From the NCBI GenBank assembly GCA_052035735.1, contig JBPOHI010000100.1, positions 1 to 64,000 on the forward strand: a DNA stretch of 64,000 bases. The letters run 5' to 3'. Positions 17,078-26,083 of the stretch are shown one piece after another. The notes under the pieces were generated by a model. That model saw only the letters and a program-made list of their open reading frames with translations, was not told the DNA's origin and made no database searches. This DNA is from JAGPDF01 sp052035735 (GTDB lineage Bacteria > Acidobacteriota > Thermoanaerobaculia > Multivoradales > JAGPDF01). How positions within the stretch are numbered: position 1 is the first letter of the stretch; each line of letters opens with the position of its first letter. Position numbers and translations under genes: made by a program.

Positions 17078-18337
17078 CTGGCCAGCTCATCCCTGCGTGA
17101 ACGGCGGCGTGTCGTCGTCACGGGTATCGGACTCGTCTCGCCGCTCGGCGTAGGCACCGAAGCGACCTGGAAGGCGCTTCTGGCCGGCGAGAGCGGCATC
17201 GGGCCGATTACCCGTTTCGACGCCTCGACCTATCAGGCCCGCATCGCCGGCGAGGTCAAGGGCTTCACGCCCGAAGACTGGATGGAGAAGAAGGACGTCA
17301 AGAAGTGCGACACCTTCATTCACTACGCGCTCGCCGCGAGCCAGATGGCGATCTCGGACGCCGGTCTGACGATCGACGAGGAGAACGCCGAGCGCGTCGG
17401 CGTGGTGATCGGATCGGGGATCGGCGGTCTGCCGCTGATCGAGCGAACGCACTCGACGATGCTCGAGCGCGGGCCGGATCGGGTGTCGCCGTTCTTCATT
17501 CCCGGTCTGATCGTCAATCTCGCCGCCGGCCAGGTTTCGATCCAGACCGGGGCGCGCGGCCCGAACAGCGCGCCGGCGACCGCTTGCACCACCGGCCTGC
17601 ACGCGGTGGGAGATGCCTTCCGCCTGATCCAGCACGGCTACGCCGACGCCATGATCACCGGTGGCGCAGAAGCGGTGATCACCCCGCTCGCCGTCGCCGG
17701 ATTCACCGTCATGCGGGCGCTGTCGCTGCGCAACGACGAACCGCAGCGCGCCTCCCGGCCGTGGGACAAGGATCGGGACGGCTTCGTGATGGGCGAGGGC
17801 GCCGGAATTCTCGTGCTCGAGGAGCGCGAGCTGGCTCTCGCTCGCGGTGCCACGGTCTACGCCGAGCTGATCGGCTACGGCATGAGTGCCGATGCGTACC
17901 ACATGTCGGCGCCGCATCCCGAGGGACGGGGGGCCGCCCAGGTCATGCGCAGCGCTCTCGCCGACGCCGGGCTCGCTCCCGAGGCGGTCGACTACATCAA
18001 CGCTCACGGGACCTCGACCGGCCTGGGCGATGCCGCCGAAGTCCAGGCGATCCACCGCGTTTTCGGCGACCACGCCCACAAGCTGGCCGTCTCTTCTACG
18101 AAGTCCTCGACCGGCCATCTGCTGGGCGCCGCCGGTGGACTCGAGTGCGGGTTGCTCGCGCTCGCCATCCGCGATCAGATCCTGCCTGCGACGCTCAATC
18201 TCGACCAGCCCGGTGAGGGCTGCGATCTCGACTTCGTGCCCCATCAGGCGAGACCCGCCAAACTCGAGATCGGTCTGACCAACTCGTTCGGCTTCGGCGG
18301 CACCAACGGCGCGTTGCTGATGCGCCGGCCCGGCTGA
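17078..18337 (+). CDS. fabF: 3-oxoacyl-ACP synthase II FabF, probably CTG-initiated
   Basis: The frame reads RRRVVVTGIGLVSPLGVG, the normal FabF N-terminus, from 17102. The in-frame stop at 17048-17050 and the first ATG (17282) bracket a stretch with no ATG, GTG or TTG. Starting at the ATG would lose 68 residues including the first strand. CTG codons at 17078 or 17093 are the best candidates (419 or 414 residues; the family is about 413). Counted from 17078 the catalytic triad is Cys170 (ATACTTG), His310 (NAHGTST) and His347 (STGHLLGAAG), with spacings 140 and 177 as in known FabF. It condenses malonyl-ACP with acyl-ACP. Confidence 0.93.
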   Translation: MASSSLRERRRVVVTGIGLVSPLGVGTEATWKALLAGESGIGPITRFDASTYQARIAGEVKGFTPEDWMEKKDVKKCDTFIHYALAASQMAISDAGLTIDEENAERVGVVIGSGIGGLPLIERTHSTMLERGPDRVSPFFIPGLIVNLAAGQVSIQTGARGPNSAPATACTTGLHAVGDAFRLIQHGYADAMITGGAEAVITPLAVAGFTVMRALSLRNDEPQRASRPWDKDRDGFVMGEGAGILVLEERELALARGATVYAELIGYGMSADAYHMSAPHPEGRGAAQVMRSALADAGLAPEAVDYINAHGTSTGLGDAAEVQAIHRVFGDHAHKLAVSSTKSSTGHLLGAAGGLECGLLALAIRDQILPATLNLDQPGEGCDLDFVPHQARPAKLEIGLTNSFGFGGTNGALLMRRPG

Positions 18338-18350
18338 TCGGCCGCCCGGC

Positions 18351-18380
18351 AAGACCCTCGACCCGCCACACGGGTCTTTT
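18351..18380 (+). terminator. Intrinsic terminator after fabF
   Basis: AAGACCC (18351-18357) pairs with GGGTCTT (18372-18378) across a 14-base loop, and the T-run TTTT ends the second arm. It lies 14 bases after the fabF stop and closes the fatty-acid operon. Confidence 0.75.
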
Positions 18381-18518
18381 CTCCTCGAATCGACCGATCT
18401 CTGTCCGGTTCTTGCCGCTTTCGCGGTGGAACCTGGCGGAGGGCAACTCATGTCTGTCGTCGTCTGGCCGGCCGAGCGGCTGTGGAATCCTGCCGTCGTC
18501 ACCACAGCACGGCGGGGC

Positions 18519-18524
18519 TATCAT
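18519..18524 (+). promoter_or_regulatory. -10 element (TATCAT) for a leaderless ECF sigma mRNA
   Basis: TATCAT is followed by exactly 9 bases and then the GTG at 18534. This spacing predicts a transcript starting at or next to the start codon. No RBS is visible before that GTG, which supports leaderless translation. No -35 is recognised. Confidence 0.5.
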
Positions 18525-18533
18525 GCCGCGCGA

Positions 18534-19120
18534 GTGAAACCCAGCGAGAGGTCTTCCGGCGAGATCACCCTGTTGTTGGCGGCGCTGCGGGAAGGGGACA
18601 AGAGCGCGCTCGACACGGTCTTCGATCGCCTGTACGCCGAGCTGAAGCGGCTGGCACGCTCGCAACTGCGCTTCGGTCGAACGGCGCTCTCCCTCGACAC
18701 GACGGCGCTGGTGCACGAGGCCTACCTCAAGCTGGTCAAGAGCGAGCGGCTGTCGCTGGTCGACCGTGGGCATTTCTTCGCGCTCGCCGCCAAGGCGATG
18801 CGGCAGATTCTCATCGGCCACGCCGAACATCTGCACCGGAAGAAGCGTGGCGGCAGCCTCGACACCCTGCCTCTCGATGAGGAGATCGCCGCGCCGGCAC
18901 TCTGGCAGGCCGAGCAACTCCTGGCTGTCGACGTCGCGCTGGGCGAGCTCGAACGCCTGTCACCCCGCCTGGCGCGCATCGTCGAGTTGCGCTTCTTCGT
19001 CGGTCTCTCGGAAAGCGAGATCGCAGAGCTCGTCGGGCAGTCGGAGCGCACGGTGCGGCGCGACTGGCGCAAGGCACGCGCCTTCCTTCAGATCGAGCTC
19101 GAACGGCAAGGTTTCGGCGG

Positions 19121-19124
<4 letters not shown>
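18534..19124 (+). CDS. ECF-type RNA polymerase sigma factor (sigma-70_X6 type)
   Basis: 196 residues from the GTG reading VKPSERSSGEITLLL. Region 2 includes DTVFDRLYAELKRLARSQL and DTTALVHEAYLKLV, the signature of the ECF group common in Acidobacteriota and Planctomycetes (TIGR02999-like). Region 4 has LRFFVGLSESEIAELVGQSERTV. In-frame codons further upstream exist, but they would add an unrelated tail and ignore the leaderless promoter. It overlaps the kinase gene by ATGA. No anti-sigma factor is adjacent; the kinase probably replaces it as partner. Confidence 0.92.
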
Positions 19125-20206
<1,082 letters not shown>

Positions 20207-20232
20207 CGCCACTTCCTGCCGGCTGAGCTTCC

Positions 20233-20267
20233 CACCCCTGGGGGTGTTTCCCCACCCCGGATCGGGG
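20233..20267 (+). terminator. Tandem hairpins after the kinase gene
   Basis: CACCC/GGGTG (20233-20246, CTGG loop) is followed by TTT, and a second hairpin CCCCG-gat-CGGGG lies at 20255-20267. The first is a plausible intrinsic terminator for the sigma/kinase unit; the second may be an operator or reinforce it. Confidence 0.45.
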
Positions 20268-20319
20268 CCTACCGTGAATTCGTGGCCGCGACGTTGGCTA
20301 CGCGGCCCGAGGGGGCCTG

Positions 20320-21474
20320 ATGAAAGTCGCTGAAACCGTCGAAACGTGGTGGGAATCCCTCGTCGAGCAGCGTACCGGGCTGCATCTCTCTCTGTTCGTG
20401 CCGATGGAGCGCGGCGGTATCGCCGCCCACGCCAACCTCAATCGCTGGCGTCAGGCCGTGCGTCTCGCCGAAGCTCGCCTGCTGGAGGCCGGTGCGGACG
20501 AAGCGCTCCGCGCCGACCTGTTGGCACCGGCGCACGCCTGGGCGCGGGTGGAGAAAGCCTTCCCGGAGTCGAGCGATGGGCTCGCCTACTACGCAGCGCT
20601 GGGGTTCTCCCACTTCGTCGCGACGCCGTTCCCGCTCCTCGAGTCGGTGCAGGTTGCCCGCCGCTTCCGGCTGCGTCCGCTGCTGCCCTGGTCCAGGGCC
20701 ACCGAACGGTTCTACGTGCTGGCACTTTCTCTCGCCGATCTGCGCCTGCTCGAAGGCACGCCTTACGGCGTGCGCCGGATCGAGCTGCCCGAGATGGCGA
20801 AGAGCTTCCGGGCCGCATCGGGGTATGTCTACGAATCCGAGCGGCAGGTTCACAGCGCCTCGCCGGCGGCGCTCGGCGAGCGCGGCCCGATCGTCCACGG
20901 GCAGGGGGGCAACGCCGAGGAGCGCCGCGACCGGGACGTCGAGCACTACTTTCGGAGGCTCTGGGAGAAGATCTCCGGCCTCCTCCCGGAGCGTGGAGCC
21001 CCGATCGTGCTGGCGGCGGTCCCGTCCTACCTGCCTCTGGTGACCGCTGCGCTGCGCGACGATCGCCTCCTCGAGCGGGTCGTGTCCGGAAGTCCCGATC
21101 ACCTGAGCGATGAGGAGCTCTGGCGCCGGGCCCTGCCGTTGGCCACCGAATGGCGCCTGGGCGAGCTCGCGCGGCGGCTGCGCAACTCCGCGACCGGCGG
21201 CAAGCCGCGTCTCGCGACCGGGCTCGCCGACGTTCTGCCAGCGGCAGAGTCCGGCCGGGTGGCGCACCTCTTGCTCGCCGACCGGCTCGAACGATGGGGC
21301 AGGTTCGACGACCGGCACGGCGTGGTCGAGGAGAGGTTGCAGCCGGTGCCGGGAGACGAGGACCTGCTCGAACGAGCGCTCGCCGCAACCCTGTCGCACG
21401 GCGGCGAAGCGGAGAGTCTGGCTACCGACCGGATGCCCTCGGGTGCGGCGGCGGCCGCCTGGCTGCGCTTTTGA
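20320..21474 (+). CDS. baeRF-type (bacterial eRF1-like) protein
   Basis: 384 residues without signal or membrane segment. The pattern HLSLFVPMERGG, a helix, LLAPA, GLAYYAALGFSHF, FRLRPLLPW and then FYVLALSLADLRLLEGT is the N-terminal and central fold of the bacterial eRF1-like proteins (baeRF, family 7-like). A loop with a dense charged helix (HGQGGNAEERRDRDVEHYF) and ERGAPIVLAAVPSYLPL follow, as in that family. These proteins are predicted to act on stalled ribosomes or peptidyl-tRNA; no member of this sub-family has a proven reaction that I know of. The phosphatase gene converges on it with an 12-base gap. Confidence 0.7.
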   Translation: MKVAETVETWWESLVEQRTGLHLSLFVPMERGGIAAHANLNRWRQAVRLAEARLLEAGADEALRADLLAPAHAWARVEKAFPESSDGLAYYAALGFSHFVATPFPLLESVQVARRFRLRPLLPWSRATERFYVLALSLADLRLLEGTPYGVRRIELPEMAKSFRAASGYVYESERQVHSASPAALGERGPIVHGQGGNAEERRDRDVEHYFRRLWEKISGLLPERGAPIVLAAVPSYLPLVTAALRDDRLLERVVSGSPDHLSDEELWRRALPLATEWRLGELARRLRNSATGGKPRLATGLADVLPAAESGRVAHLLLADRLERWGRFDDRHGVVEERLQPVPGDEDLLERALAATLSHGGEAESLATDRMPSGAAAAAWLRF

Positions 21475-21486
21475 GCCGGGCCGCGC

Positions 21487-21930
21487 TCAGCGCGAGCCGA
21501 GGTAGGCGGCGAACCTCTCGTTGAACAGCGCCCCGGGACGCCGCTCGCGCAGTCGGCGAAGCGCCGCGTCGCCGGACCAGCCGAGCTCGACGAGGATCAG
21601 ACCGGCGACCAGCGCCGAGCGGTTGAAGCCGGCGCCGCAGTGCGACAGTACCGATTGCCCGGACCGCACGAGGCGCGCGCCGAGAGTGGCGATGCCGTGC
21701 AGGCGGTCGAGGTCGGGAAGGTCTTCGTCGAAGATCGGAAAGTAAAGGTAAAGGGTGTGATTCGGCAACACCGGAACGCCGTGGTCGATTCCACCTTCGA
21801 GGTCGATGACCACTCTCACGCCTTCGGGCTCGAGATGACCCCAGTCGCGAATGGCCGGCGAGATGAAGAGACGGCGCTCGTCGTCGACCGGAAAGAGCCT
21901 GAAGTCGAGGGGGGTCGGGGCGGTGTTCAT
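21487..21930 (-). CDS. Dual-specificity/tyrosine phosphatase-like protein
   Basis: 147 residues. The signature HCGAGFNRSAL contains the catalytic Cys98 and Arg of the CX5R P-loop. An Asp-rich loop FDEDLPD about 30 residues before it can supply the general acid. The remainder (VIDLEGGIDHGVP) fits the small cytosolic dual-specificity/KAP-like family. RBS GAGGAGAG lies before the ATG. It is 46 bases downstream of the ETF-quinone oxidoreductase gene and probably in its transcript. The substrate may be a phosphoprotein, which is notable given the Ser/Thr kinases nearby, or a small phosphate ester. Confidence 0.8.
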   Translation of the reverse strand: MNTAPTPLDFRLFPVDDERRLFISPAIRDWGHLEPEGVRVVIDLEGGIDHGVPVLPNHTLYLYFPIFDEDLPDLDRLHGIATLGARLVRSGQSVLSHCGAGFNRSALVAGLILVELGWSGDAALRRLRERRPGALFNERFAAYLGSR

Positions 21931-21976
21931 ACAGCTCTCCTCTGGCGTCGGGCCGCATCCGCGACCTGCCTGCCCG

Positions 21977-23680
21977 TCACATCCGGCCGTAGTTCGGGCC
22001 GCTGCCCCCCTCGGGCGGCACCCAATCGATGATCTGGTAGGGGTCCATGATGTCGCACGTCTTGCAGTGCACGCAGTTCGAGGCGTTGATCTGCAGGCGC
22101 TTGCCGGCGGCGACCGAGCTGTCTTCGACCATCTCGTAGACCGCCGCGGGACAGAAGCGTGTGCACGGATTGCCGAACTCGCGCGCGCAGCGATCGACGC
22201 AGATCGAGGTATCGGCGACCAGGAGGTGGACCGGCTGGTCCTCTTCCTGCGCCGCGCCCGAGTTGTAGACGTCGGCGAGGCGGTCGAAGGTCAACTTGCC
22301 GTCGCGTTCGACCGGCTCGGGCGCGCGGTAGTCGGCGCGCTCACTGTCGAGCCGGCGCAGCCGCTCGTGTCCGGCCTCGGCAGGCAGGCGCTCGAAGAGT
22401 CCGAATCCCTTGCCGCCGGTGACCGTGCCCAGAGCGGCGTTGACCAGGGCGTCGAAGCCACCGCGTTCGAAGCCCTGATGGAAGTTGCGGCTCTTCCACA
22501 GCTCCTCTTTCGCCCAGCTGGCCTCGAAACGGTGGGGAAAGTCCGCGCCGGCCGAAGCGATCGGACGGCCGGCCTGGGCGGCAGCGAAGATCGACTCCGC
22601 GGCGAGCATGCCGGACTTGATGGCCAGGTGAATCCCCTTGAGGCGCTGGCCGTCGACGAAGCCACCGCTGTCGCCGATGAGACAGAAGCCGTCACCGCCC
22701 AACTGCGGCATCGCCCAGTAGCCACTCTCGGGAATCGCCTTGGCGCCGTAGTAGGACATGGTGCCGCCGGCGAGGAGCTGGGCGATCGAAGGATGGGTCT
22801 TCATGCGCTGGAACTCGAGGTGCGGATCGTCGAGCGGGTTCTCGTAGTCGAGGCCGTAGACCAGGCCGACGATCAGGAGGTTGTCCTGCATGCCGTAGAT
22901 GAAGCCACCGCCGAAATGATCGGGCCACATCGGCCAGCCCATGGTGTGCCAGATCTCGCCCGGCTCGAAACGTCCCTGCGGCAGCTCCCACACCTCCTTG
23001 ATGCCGAGAGCGTAGACCTGCGGGTTCTTGCCGGCGGATAGTCCGAAGCGGCTGTCGAGCTCCTTGGCGAGCGTGCCGCGCGGGCCCTCGCCGAGCACGG
23101 TCATCTGGCTGCGGATGTCGACGCCGGGCTCGAAGTTGCTCTTGCGGCGGCCGTCCTTGCCGATGCCCTTGTCGCCGGTGCGCACGCCGGCGACGCGCCG
23201 CCCGGGGCCTTCGGACGAGTCTTCGTAGAGGAGCGTGCGTCCCGGGAACTCGCAGAAGATATCGACGCCCAAGGCCTCCACCTCTTTCGCCATCCACTTG
23301 ACGAGCTTGCCGAGCGAGGCGACGTAGTTGCCGTGATTCCTGAGCGGCGGCGGCTCCGGCAGCGAGATCGCCTTCTGTTCGGTCAGCCACCAGAGGTGCT
23401 CGCGGCCGACTGCGGCCTCGAACGGGATGGCGTCGAACTTGTCCGGGAAGAGCTCGCGGAGGCTGCGCGGATCGACGATCGCGCCGGAGAAGCCGTGCGC
23501 GCCGACCTCGCTGCCCTTCTCGAGCACCGCGATCGACAGTTCGATCCGCGCGCTGCCGGTGGCCCGCGCGTTGTGGTTGGAGATCAGCTTTGCAAGGTGG
23601 TAGGCGCCGGCGAGACTTGCCGGCCCGGCGCCGACGAAGAGCACATCGATGTCGAGAGTTTCACGTTCGGCAGAGGTCAT
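21977..23680 (-). CDS. Electron transfer flavoprotein:quinone oxidoreductase
   Basis: 567 residues. The N-terminal FAD-binding fold starts FVGAGPASLAGAYHLAKL, and DSGGFVDGQRLKGIHLAIKSG is the conserved second FAD contact. The C-terminus holds the ferredoxin-like [4Fe-4S] domain with NCVHCKTCDIMDPYQ and the preceding CTRFCPA. It transfers electrons from reduced ETF (acyl-CoA dehydrogenases) to membrane quinone; the protein is monotopic at the inner membrane. The ETF subunits are not in the window. The mRNA appears to be leaderless (see the -10 element just upstream). Confidence 0.93.
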   Translation of the reverse strand: MTSAERETLDIDVLFVGAGPASLAGAYHLAKLISNHNARATGSARIELSIAVLEKGSEVGAHGFSGAIVDPRSLRELFPDKFDAIPFEAAVGREHLWWLTEQKAISLPEPPPLRNHGNYVASLGKLVKWMAKEVEALGVDIFCEFPGRTLLYEDSSEGPGRRVAGVRTGDKGIGKDGRRKSNFEPGVDIRSQMTVLGEGPRGTLAKELDSRFGLSAGKNPQVYALGIKEVWELPQGRFEPGEIWHTMGWPMWPDHFGGGFIYGMQDNLLIVGLVYGLDYENPLDDPHLEFQRMKTHPSIAQLLAGGTMSYYGAKAIPESGYWAMPQLGGDGFCLIGDSGGFVDGQRLKGIHLAIKSGMLAAESIFAAAQAGRPIASAGADFPHRFEASWAKEELWKSRNFHQGFERGGFDALVNAALGTVTGGKGFGLFERLPAEAGHERLRRLDSERADYRAPEPVERDGKLTFDRLADVYNSGAAQEEDQPVHLLVADTSICVDRCAREFGNPCTRFCPAAVYEMVEDSSVAAGKRLQINASNCVHCKTCDIMDPYQIIDWVPPEGGSGPNYGRM

Positions 23681-23689
23681 GACCAGCGA

Positions 23690-23698
23690 AATTTAGCA
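23690..23698 (-). promoter_or_regulatory. Extended -10 element (TGCTAAATT) for a leaderless mRNA
   Basis: On the minus strand TGC (23698-23696) and TAAATT (23695-23690) are followed by exactly 9 bases and the ATG at 23680. No purine-rich RBS lies between, so the ETF-quinone oxidoreductase mRNA probably starts at the ATG. Confidence 0.5.
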
Positions 23699-23866
23699 TG
23701 CGGCCGCGCTCGAGTCGTCGTCACCTACCCGTTGGGAGAGCGGCCGAGGTCGGGCGGCGGCCTACACTTGCAGACCCCGGGTCCCGGGCCGTGGAAGCCG
23801 CTCCCGCCCAAGTCGGTCCGCGGCGCCATCGGACACCGGCGACGACTCGTGATCAAGGAGACTGCG

Positions 23867-26017
23867 ATGAAGATGCGACTTTCGATAGCCGGCGCCACCT
23901 GGCTGCTCCTGGCCGCGGGCGTGCCGGCCGAAGAGGGCATGTGGATGCCCTCCCAGATCCCCGAGCTCGCAGCGGAGCTCCGCGCCGCCGGAATGACGCT
24001 CGATGCGACGCGGCTCGCCGACCTCACCGGCGACCCGATGGGGGCGGTCGTTTCGCTCGGCGGTTGCACCGCCTCGTTCGTCTCGCCGCAGGGGCTGATC
24101 ATCACCAATCATCACTGCGTCTACGGCTCGCTGCAGTTCAATTCCACACCGGAGCGCAACCTGATCGCCAACGGCTTCCTCGCGGCGAATCTCGCCGGGG
24201 AGCTGCCGGCGGCGCCGGGTACCTACGTCTACGTCACCACCGGCATTCGCGACGTGACGAAGGAGGTCCTCGGGAATCCTGCGGTGAAGCTCCTCGACGC
24301 CGACTATGCCCGGCAAGTCGAGCGCCGGAGCCGTGAGCTGGTCGACGCCTGCGAGAAGCCCGGTGGACAGCGCTGCAACGTGGCGCGCTTCTTCGAAGGC
24401 TCGCTCTTCCTCGAGATCACCCAGATGGAGATCCGCGACGTGCGCCTCACCTACGCCTCTGGCGAAGGGATCGGCAACTTCGGCGGCGAGGTGGACAACT
24501 GGATGTGGCCGCGCCACACCGGCGACTTCGGCTTCCTGCGCGCCTACGTCGCACCGGACGGCAAACCGGCCGACTTCGCGAAAGAGAACGTCCCCTATCG
24601 TCCCCGGCACTTCATGAAGATGGCGACCGAGGGGGTGAAGGAGGGCGACTTCGTCTGGATCGCGGGCTATCCCGGCAGGACGTTCCGCTATCGCACCCTG
24701 GACGAGGTCGAGACGGCGCACGAGTTCACCCTGCCGCAATCGGTGCGCTGGTCGAAAGACGAGATCGCGCTTCTCGAACAGGAGAATCTGCGCGGCAAGC
24801 CGGTCGAGCTCGCCAACTACTCGCGAATCCGCGGCATGGCGAACGGCATGAAGAAGTTCGAGGGCCAGCTGCTCGCGATGCGCGGTGGCGCGGTGGAAGA
24901 GCAGCGTGCGACCCGCGAGCGCCTGCTGGCGAGCGAGGCAGCGCCTGCCGCGGCCCTCGCCACCCTGCGGAGCCTGAATGCCCAGCGCCGGAAGACCGAA
25001 CAGCGCGACACGGTGCTCGCCTGGCTCGGGCGCTCGTCGCCGATGCTCGGCCAGGCGATGACGATCTGGCGCATGTCCGAGGAGCGGCCGAAGGCCGACC
25101 TCGACCGCGACGACGGCTTCCGTGAGCGGGACCTGAGCCGCTACCGCCAGGGGATCGCGCGCTCCCAGCGCTCGATCGAGCCCGGGAGCGATCGGGCGAC
25201 GCTGCGCTATGCGCTCGAACAGGCGGTCGCCCTGCCGGCGGAGCAACGCATCGCCGCCCTCGACGAGGCCCTGCAGGCGACCGGCATGGCGGACGACGCG
25301 CAGCGCATCGAGGCTCTGCTCGACAAGCTCTACACCGGGACGAAGATGGCCGACCTCGAAGCGCGCAAGGCGGCGGCGGAGCAGTCCTCCGCCGAGCTCG
25401 CGGCACGCGGCGACAGCATGCTCGACCTGGCGCGCGCCCTGGCGCCGCTCGCCGCCGAGCGCCGCGAGGCCGACCGTGCGCTCGAAGGGGCGACGCTGCG
25501 CCACCGTCCGGTCTACCTGGAGGGCCTCGAGAAGGTCGCCTCAAGACGGCTCTATCCGGACGCCAACGGCACGTTGCGATTCACCTACGGCAAGGTCCGC
25601 GGTTACACGCCGCGCGATGGCGCGGTCTACAAGCCGCAGACCACGGTCGCCGGCGTCGTCGCCAAGGCGACCGGCGAGCGGCCGTTCGATGCGCCGCAGG
25701 CGCTCCTCGACGCCGCCAAGGTGATCGTACCGGCCTACCTCGACGCCGAGCTGCGCAGCGTACCGGTCGATTTCCTCTCCACCTGCGACATCACCGGCGG
25801 CAACTCCGGCTCGGCGACGCTCAACGGCAAGGGGGAGATCGTCGGCCTCGCCTTCGACGGCAACTGGGAGGGCGTGGTCTCGGACTTCCTCTTCGACCCC
25901 GCCACCGTGCGCACCATCCACGTCGACGCGCGCTACATCCGCTGGGTGATGGACGAGGTCGACCATGCCCACGACCTGCTGCGCGAGATGGGCCTGCCGG
26001 TCTACACGATGAACTGA
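23867..26017 (+). CDS. S46-family dipeptidyl peptidase (DPP7-like)
   Basis: 716 residues, normal for S46. The ATG has AAGGAG upstream and is followed by a clean signal peptide ending near VPAEEGMW, the conserved mature start. The triad is visible: His in TNHHC (82/83), Asp220 in HTGDF after VDNWMWPR, and Ser647 in GGNSGSATLNGKG. The residue that sets P1 specificity lies in FDGNWE: the Gly there is the DPP7 state (hydrophobic P1), where DPP11 enzymes have Arg. It is a periplasmic exopeptidase releasing dipeptides, typical of proteolytic, amino-acid-fermenting or respiring bacteria. The 23333-23866 extension of the frame is noncoding. Confidence 0.93.
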   Translation: MKMRLSIAGATWLLLAAGVPAEEGMWMPSQIPELAAELRAAGMTLDATRLADLTGDPMGAVVSLGGCTASFVSPQGLIITNHHCVYGSLQFNSTPERNLIANGFLAANLAGELPAAPGTYVYVTTGIRDVTKEVLGNPAVKLLDADYARQVERRSRELVDACEKPGGQRCNVARFFEGSLFLEITQMEIRDVRLTYASGEGIGNFGGEVDNWMWPRHTGDFGFLRAYVAPDGKPADFAKENVPYRPRHFMKMATEGVKEGDFVWIAGYPGRTFRYRTLDEVETAHEFTLPQSVRWSKDEIALLEQENLRGKPVELANYSRIRGMANGMKKFEGQLLAMRGGAVEEQRATRERLLASEAAPAAALATLRSLNAQRRKTEQRDTVLAWLGRSSPMLGQAMTIWRMSEERPKADLDRDDGFRERDLSRYRQGIARSQRSIEPGSDRATLRYALEQAVALPAEQRIAALDEALQATGMADDAQRIEALLDKLYTGTKMADLEARKAAAEQSSAELAARGDSMLDLARALAPLAAERREADRALEGATLRHRPVYLEGLEKVASRRLYPDANGTLRFTYGKVRGYTPRDGAVYKPQTTVAGVVAKATGERPFDAPQALLDAAKVIVPAYLDAELRSVPVDFLSTCDITGGNSGSATLNGKGEIVGLAFDGNWEGVVSDFLFDPATVRTIHVDARYIRWVMDEVDHAHDLLREMGLPVYTMN

Positions 26018-26068
26018 TCCGGGCGCTTTGCCCGACTGCTCGAGCTATCGCCTTCGGCGGCGTCTCGC

Positions 26069-26074
26069 TAAACT
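26069..26074 (+). promoter_or_regulatory. -10 element (TAAACT) for a leaderless regulator mRNA
   Basis: TAAACT is followed by exactly 9 bases and the ATG at 26084. A small CGGGC/GCCCG hairpin (26021-26035) upstream may end the S46 peptidase transcript. No RBS is seen. Confidence 0.5.
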
Positions 26075-26083
26075 CGCGCATAG

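Noticed and set aside
20320..21474. Assigning the baeRF-type protein as a peptide chain release factor
   Set aside because: The fold is only eRF1-like; no GGQ motif is visible, so a release-factor function is not supported.
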